Both the position numbers and the translations under genes were made by a program. Below are positions 12,857 to 16,603 of a stretch of 16,603 bases of DNA, piece after piece. The DNA comes from Clostridia bacterium. GTDB lineage: Bacteria; Bacillota; Clostridia; Christensenellales; Aristaeellaceae. Position 1 is the stretch's first letter; each line of letters opens with the position of its first letter. The notes under the pieces were generated by a model that saw nothing but the letters and a program-made list of their open reading frames with translations, ran no database searches and was not told the DNA's origin. The stretch lies in contig JAKSPZ010000005.1 in the NCBI GenBank assembly GCA_024404395.1, positions 1 through 16,603 on the forward strand, in the 5' to 3' direction.

Positions 12857-13858
12857 ATGACCCCCTTCACGATGAATGAATCGGATCTGGCTGCCCTCGA
12901 ATACCTGAAGGATTTCACGCCCGAACACATCTTCGACAGCCACATCCACATCCACACCAAGGCAAGCAATCCCCCCGCCCACCCCAACACCCTCTGCCGG
13001 GAAGCGGGGACCATCGAAGCCGTCCGCGCGGACATCAAGCTCCTCTTCCCCAATACGGAGAAGTTCGATGCCATGATGATCCCCATGCCCGACATGGCCA
13101 TCGTCAACGACCGCAGCCTGCGGGACAAGCTGAACGGGCAGATCATCTCCGAGCTCGACAAGCATCCCGACTGCGTGGGTGAGGTCTTTGTCTGCTGGGA
13201 CGACGATCGGGACACCATCGAGTCCATGCTGACCCATCCCGGCATCCGCGGTCTGAAATGCTACAGCCATGCGCCGCACTTCACCGACCGCGAAGCCTGC
13301 GCCATCCCCGATTTCCTGCCCGAAGCCATGTGGGAGGTCGCCAATGAGCGCAAGCTGGCCATCACCCTGCATATGATGCGCATCGACGCATTGGCGGATC
13401 GCGAGAACTTCGATTACATCGTCGAAAAGACCGCCAAATATCCCGACGCACAGCTGATCCTTGCCCACTGCGCCCGCGCCTTCGCGTCGCGGACCGTGGT
13501 GGACGCCATCGGCGCCCTGCCCGAGCGGGACAACATCTGGTACGATACCGCCGTCATCTGCGAGGTGCCCACCATCGCCGCCTGCCTCAAGAAGACCAAG
13601 GCGAAGCGCGTCCTCTGGGGCACCGACTACCCCATCGGACACATGCGCGGCCGTCCCATCTCCCTGAGCACGGGCTTCACCTGGCTCATCGGCGAGCCCG
13701 CGGAAGCCGTGGGCGGACCCCTCGGCAGGCCCTGCTACATCACGCTGGAGAACATGATCGCCATGAAGCAGGCCGCCACCCTGATGGACCTCGACGCCAC
13801 ACAGATCAGAGACGTGATGTGCAACAACGCCCGTCGTCTGTTCGGATTGGAGAACTGA
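12857..13858 (+). CDS. TIM-barrel metal-dependent amidohydrolase (amidohydrolase_2 type)
   Basis: This is a 333-residue cytoplasmic hydrolase. The metal-binding HxH is at H29/H31 (FDSHIHIH), followed by H172 (ITLHM), H204 (LAHCAR) and D257 (LWGTDYP), the usual ligand series of the amidohydrolase superfamily. Members of this branch open lactones, hydrolyse amides or decarboxylate small acids. In this operon it could open a lactone made by one of the dehydrogenases, or remove an N-acyl group. Neither is shown by sequence. GGGAGG (12843-12848) runs up to the stop codon of the transporter gene, 8 nt before the ATG. A second ATG at 12872 is a possible alternative start. It is clearly not NagA-like in its motifs. 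Confidence 0.85.
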   Translation: MTPFTMNESDLAALEYLKDFTPEHIFDSHIHIHTKASNPPAHPNTLCREAGTIEAVRADIKLLFPNTEKFDAMMIPMPDMAIVNDRSLRDKLNGQIISELDKHPDCVGEVFVCWDDDRDTIESMLTHPGIRGLKCYSHAPHFTDREACAIPDFLPEAMWEVANERKLAITLHMMRIDALADRENFDYIVEKTAKYPDAQLILAHCARAFASRTVVDAIGALPERDNIWYDTAVICEVPTIAACLKKTKAKRVLWGTDYPIGHMRGRPISLSTGFTWLIGEPAEAVGGPLGRPCYITLENMIAMKQAATLMDLDATQIRDVMCNNARRLFGLEN

Positions 13859-13859
13859 T

Positions 13860-14969
13860 ATGATCCGCATCATCTCCCCCGCAGCCCCCGTCTGGACCAA
13901 TCCCCTGCCGCAGCTGAAGAGCCGTCAGTGCCTCTTCCCCAGCCTCGTGCAGCTGCCGTCGGGACGGCTGGTCGCCAGCTATACCATCGGCGAGGCCATG
14001 GAAAGCGTGGACTGCCTGACCTACCTCTCCCACAGCGACGATCTTGGCAAGACCTGGAGCGCCCCCAAGGCGGTGTTCCCCGCCTTTGCGGCCATTCCCC
14101 GCAGCGAGACGCTGAAGCTGACCGTTGACGGCGACACCCTGCTGGCGCTGGGCTACGCCTTCGACCGTCCCGATCCCGCGCTGCCGCTGGGCAATCCCGA
14201 GACCGGCGGTCTGCTGGACGACTTCATCTTCTGCGCCGCCTCCGAAGACGGCGGCGAGACGTGGAGCGCGTACCGTGAGATCCCCTGCGCCTGGGGACAT
14301 CACGCCGAGGCTTCCGCCCCCATCACCGTCCTGCAGGACGGCAGCTGGGCGACGCCCATCACCGGCTTTATGGACTGGGAAGGCAAGCCCCACGGCAAGA
14401 ACTGCGGACGTCTCCTCCGCTCCTTCGACAAGGGCGTGACCTGGAACGACGACACCGTCTGCATGGCTTTCCCCAACGACCGCGTCACCTGCTTTGAGCA
14501 GCGCATCTGCCAGCTGACGGACGGCACCATCGTCGATGTCGGCTGGAATGAAGACCTCGACAGCGGCAACCTGATGGACAACCATCTCTGCCTCTCTTCG
14601 GACAACGGCAAGACCTTCACCGCACCCATCCCCTCGGGCATCCGCGGTCAGGCGACGGGCATCATCGCCCTGTCCGACAATCGCTTCATGACGCTGCACT
14701 GTCTGCGCAGGGACACCGACCGCCCCGGCATTCTGGCAGTCATCTTCCAGTGCAAGGACGGCGAGGTCACCGAGCTCGGTCGCGATTACATCTGGGAGCC
14801 CGATCTCCCCGTCATGCGCGACAATTCCATGGCAGCGGTCTTCGCCTTCCTGAAGTTCGGTCAGCCGAGCGCCGTAAAGCTGGCTGACGGCACCTATATG
14901 ATGATCCACTGGGCCGTTGAGAACGGCAGCTATAAAGTATTTACCACGAGATTCGCATTGGAGGTATAA
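13860..14969 (+). CDS. Asp-box (BNR) beta-propeller protein, sialidase-like, cytoplasmic
   Basis: This is a 369-residue protein with four Asp-box motifs of the form S-x-D-x-G-x-T-[WF]: residues 59-66 (SDDLGKTW), 128-135 (SEDGGETW), 188-195 (SFDKGVTW) and 246-253 (SSDNGKTF). The roughly 60-residue spacing predicts a six-bladed propeller as in sialidases (GH33 and relatives). There is no signal peptide and no membrane segment, so it should work inside the cell on imported material. The sialidase FRIP motif near the N-terminus is not seen; the nearest match is CLFPSLVQLPSGRLV (24-38). Activity as a true sialidase is therefore uncertain, and it may be a glycosidase, lyase or isomerase on a related sugar. 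The start codon is 1 nt after the previous stop, with GGAG (13849-13852) inside the upstream gene. Confidence 0.82.
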   Translation: MIRIISPAAPVWTNPLPQLKSRQCLFPSLVQLPSGRLVASYTIGEAMESVDCLTYLSHSDDLGKTWSAPKAVFPAFAAIPRSETLKLTVDGDTLLALGYAFDRPDPALPLGNPETGGLLDDFIFCAASEDGGETWSAYREIPCAWGHHAEASAPITVLQDGSWATPITGFMDWEGKPHGKNCGRLLRSFDKGVTWNDDTVCMAFPNDRVTCFEQRICQLTDGTIVDVGWNEDLDSGNLMDNHLCLSSDNGKTFTAPIPSGIRGQATGIIALSDNRFMTLHCLRRDTDRPGILAVIFQCKDGEVTELGRDYIWEPDLPVMRDNSMAAVFAFLKFGQPSAVKLADGTYMMIHWAVENGSYKVFTTRFALEV

Positions 14970-14972
14970 ATC

Positions 14973-15911
14973 ATGATTTCCTGCACCGAATTCATTCCTT
15001 CCTACAGTGAGCTTTTCACCTATCTCGAGAACAAGTTCGGTCACGACGAGGTCAAGCGCTTCTGGTCCTTCCTCTTCGAGCCCGACGGAAAGTCCATCCC
15101 GCTGATCAACTTCCTGAAGGAAGAGGGCATCCGCGGCTGCTACAGCTACTGGGCGGGCACCCTCAACGAGGAAGCGGCGGACTTCACCATGTATCTGAAC
15201 GAAAAGCAGGGCTGGTATATGGAGACCATGCACCGCTGCCCCTCCAAGGGACGCCTCCTTCAGCTGAAAGAGGAGATCGGTCTGGAGCCCTATCCCTACT
15301 ACTGCCACCATTGCGATTACTATCGCCTCGCCGCGGAAAAAGCGGGCTTCAAGTACATCTACAACTTCAACGGCATCGATCACGCCGCCTGCTCCATGAT
15401 GATCTACGATCCCCGCATCTTTGACGGCCGCATCATCATCGACGAAGACACCATCATCATGGACCGCAAGGCCGCCGATAACGAGTACTTCCATCGCGAC
15501 TTCCACTCCAGCATGAACAACGGCATGGAGTTCCTGGGCGAGAAGCACGGCGAAGCGGACCTGATCGCCTACCTGACCGATTACACCAAGCACGTCTACG
15601 TTCCCGTCTTCAAGGCCATCGAGGAGAAGGGTCTGGAAGCCATCCGCGACAAGATCGTGGACACCTACGAGAAGGAAAAGGCCTCCGAGGTGCTGCAGAC
15701 CGTGCTGACCGACAAGTCCCTCACCGTCGAGATCTCCGCCTGCCCCGCCGTCAAGCATCTCCGTGAGACGGGTCGCGAAGTCTCCAAGTGGTACGTCTAC
15801 TCCACCACCATCGTCATGAAGACGCTGGCCGAGCACGCGGGTGCCACCTTCACCATGGAATCCTACGACGAGGCTACCGGCGCCGCCAAGTATCGCTTCG
15901 ACATCGCCTGA
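14973..15911 (+). CDS. Conserved-looking cysteine-rich protein, function unknown
   Basis: This 312-residue soluble protein is one I do not recognise with confidence. It has no signal peptide or membrane segment. Cysteines lie at 4, 56, 89, 111, 114, 140 and 257. The most striking stretch is YYCHHCDYYR (109-118), with C111, H112, H113 and C114, followed by a GIDHAAC segment (134-140), which could form a metal site or catalytic centre. The C-terminal part (about 195-310) is helical, with an EISACPAVKHLRETG segment and a final FTMESY. The layout faintly recalls the L-2-amino-thiazoline-4-carboxylate hydrolase family, a weak guess only. GGAGGT (14960-14965) precedes the ATG, and only 3 nt separate it from the propeller gene. 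Codon use matches the operon, so it very likely belongs to the same pathway. Confidence 0.7.
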   Translation: MISCTEFIPSYSELFTYLENKFGHDEVKRFWSFLFEPDGKSIPLINFLKEEGIRGCYSYWAGTLNEEAADFTMYLNEKQGWYMETMHRCPSKGRLLQLKEEIGLEPYPYYCHHCDYYRLAAEKAGFKYIYNFNGIDHAACSMMIYDPRIFDGRIIIDEDTIIMDRKAADNEYFHRDFHSSMNNGMEFLGEKHGEADLIAYLTDYTKHVYVPVFKAIEEKGLEAIRDKIVDTYEKEKASEVLQTVLTDKSLTVEISACPAVKHLRETGREVSKWYVYSTTIVMKTLAEHAGATFTMESYDEATGAAKYRFDIA

Positions 15912-15919
15912 TCGAAATA

Positions 15920-16579
15920 ATGCACGTTTGTTTTTTGCGGCACGGTGAGACCGACTGGAACGTCAAGCACCTGTATCAGGGCGGTACCGATATCCCATTG
16001 AACGAGAACGGCGTCTCCCTCGCCGTGGAAACGGGGCATCGCATGGCGCAGACCCGGTTTGACCTGCTCATCACCAGCAGCCTCGACCGCGCAAAGGAGA
16101 CGGGCGTTCTCATCATGCGCGAAAACACCGTTTCCCATTTGGAGAACGATGCCGCGCGCTGGCCCTCGGGCACGGCGGAAGAGCGGAACGGCGTTCGCTT
16201 CTTCTCGGACCCGCGGCTGAAGGAGATCGGTTTCGGCAAATGGGAAGGTCTCTGCTTCAAGGGCGAGGGCTATAACCTGCCGCCTCATCGCTTTGTGGCC
16301 TTCTGGGACAGCATGGAAGACATCGATCCGCCCGAAGGCGCCGAACTGAAGTGCGCGTTCTACGCCAGAGTACGGTCGTTCTTCGACGAGCTGGCCGCAC
16401 GATACGGCGAAACGGATCTCAATATCCTCATCGTCGCCCACGGCGGCGTGGCGCGTGCCGTCAAATATCTGTTCAGCGGCGACGAAGCTTTTGCGAAGAC
16501 CGCCACCGCCAACTGCGGCGCCCTGCCGCTGAAATACACCGCCGAAAGCGGCTGGCGCATCGAGAACCCGACCACATAA
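15920..16579 (+). CDS. Histidine phosphatase family protein (phosphoglycerate mutase-like)
   Basis: This 219-residue cytoplasmic phosphatase of the branch-1 histidine phosphatase superfamily uses a phospho-histidine intermediate. The signature FLRHGETDWN is at 5-14 with R7 and H8. R57 sits in SSLDRAKET, an acidic residue at E102 or E109 in LKEIGFGKWEG, and the second catalytic histidine H174 in VAHGGVARA. All core residues are present. The ATG at 15920 starts right at the RHGE-containing domain, 8 nt after the previous stop codon. I see no real ribosome binding site, so expression probably depends on coupling with the upstream gene. It could dephosphorylate a sugar phosphate from the pathway, or be a general metabolite phosphatase. 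Its less biased codon use hints that it joined the unit separately. Confidence 0.88.
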   Translation: MHVCFLRHGETDWNVKHLYQGGTDIPLNENGVSLAVETGHRMAQTRFDLLITSSLDRAKETGVLIMRENTVSHLENDAARWPSGTAEERNGVRFFSDPRLKEIGFGKWEGLCFKGEGYNLPPHRFVAFWDSMEDIDPPEGAELKCAFYARVRSFFDELAARYGETDLNILIVAHGGVARAVKYLFSGDEAFAKTATANCGALPLKYTAESGWRIENPTT

Positions 16580-16603
16580 AAAACAGCCTGCCTCCCGATT
16601 TGG
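16577..16603 (+). terminator. Probable left arm of a terminator cut by the window end
   Basis: Right after the stop codon comes AAAAAACAGCCTGCCTCCC, then GATTTGG at the edge. The shape A-tract plus GC-rich arm plus loop suggests a bidirectional intrinsic terminator whose right arm (GGGAGGCAGGCTGTT) would lie just outside. Only the last GG of the window is consistent with the start of that arm, so this is an inference. Confidence 0.4.

Noticed and set aside
13860..14969. Naming the propeller protein a GH33 exo-sialidase (nanH)
   Set aside because: Asp boxes show the fold only. The FRIP motif and a secretion signal are absent, and I could not place the arginine triad, so a firm enzyme name is not supported.
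13806..15836. Long minus-strand open frame (676 codons) opposite the propeller and unknown genes
   Set aside because: Same reason: it mirrors three real plus-strand genes with good ribosome binding sites and has no recognisable protein motif.
5842..15911. Reading the operon as biosynthesis of a surface nonulosonic acid (legionaminate type)
   Set aside because: The AKR and SDR resemble enzymes of such clusters, but there is no NeuB-like synthase, no CMP-sugar synthetase and no glycosyltransferase, while a lyase, a YhcH protein and an importer are present.

Overview
The window looks like a chromosomal segment of an anaerobic, probably gut-associated Bacillota (class Clostridia) genome. The signs are strong AAGGAGG-type ribosome binding sites before nearly every gene, a LipO/LplB/LplC-type carbohydrate ABC transporter, a DUF6273 protein of the kind common in Clostridia, and GC-rich coding sequence with AT-rich regulatory gaps. 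I cannot name a species. No rRNA, tRNA, CRISPR array or insertion sequence was seen.

Layout. Positions 1-388 hold no gene I can support, only a palindromic dispersed-type element. Three small plus-strand genes follow: a low-molecular-weight protein tyrosine phosphatase, an 8-cysteine zinc-ribbon protein, and a DUF6273 protein with its own promoter and terminator. Convergent terminators at about 1862-1935 separate these from a minus-strand ABC importer operon (5595 down to 1958): permease, permease, solute-binding protein. No ATPase gene is present. A 246-bp AT-rich divergent control region (5596-5841) carries one well-formed sigma-A promoter in each direction, a catabolite-responsive (cre)-like site over the minus-strand start point, and a palindrome over the plus-strand -35 box.

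From 5842 to 15911 runs a tightly packed plus-strand operon of eleven genes: Gfo/Idh/MocA dehydrogenase, SDR dehydrogenase, HpcH/HpaI-type aldolase, aldo/keto reductase, N-acetylneuraminate-lyase-like aldolase, a second divergent DapA/NanA-family aldolase, YhcH/NanQ-like sugar anomerase, MFS transporter, TIM-barrel amidohydrolase, a cytoplasmic Asp-box (sialidase-like) propeller protein, and a 312-residue cysteine-rich protein I do not recognise. A histidine phosphatase gene follows 8 nt later and is probably co-transcribed. The window ends in what looks like the left arm of a terminator.

How it may work (inference). The ABC importer, helped by an ATPase encoded elsewhere, or the MFS protein brings in an acidic sugar or small glycoside. 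The propeller protein and amidohydrolase may process it inside the cell. The three oxidoreductases would adjust its oxidation state, the YhcH-like protein its anomer, and the pyruvate aldolases would split the resulting 2-keto-3-deoxy acid. The set resembles sialic-acid and 2,7-anhydro-sialic-acid operons, which combine an SBP-dependent ABC importer, a Gfo/Idh enzyme, NanA, YhcH and a sialidase. It lacks NanE, NanK, NagA and NagB, carries three pyruvate-aldolase-type proteins instead of one, and its NanA-like enzyme has changed substrate-contact positions. I therefore read it as a candidate catabolic operon for a non-standard nonulosonic or ulosonic acid, not as a standard Neu5Ac pathway.
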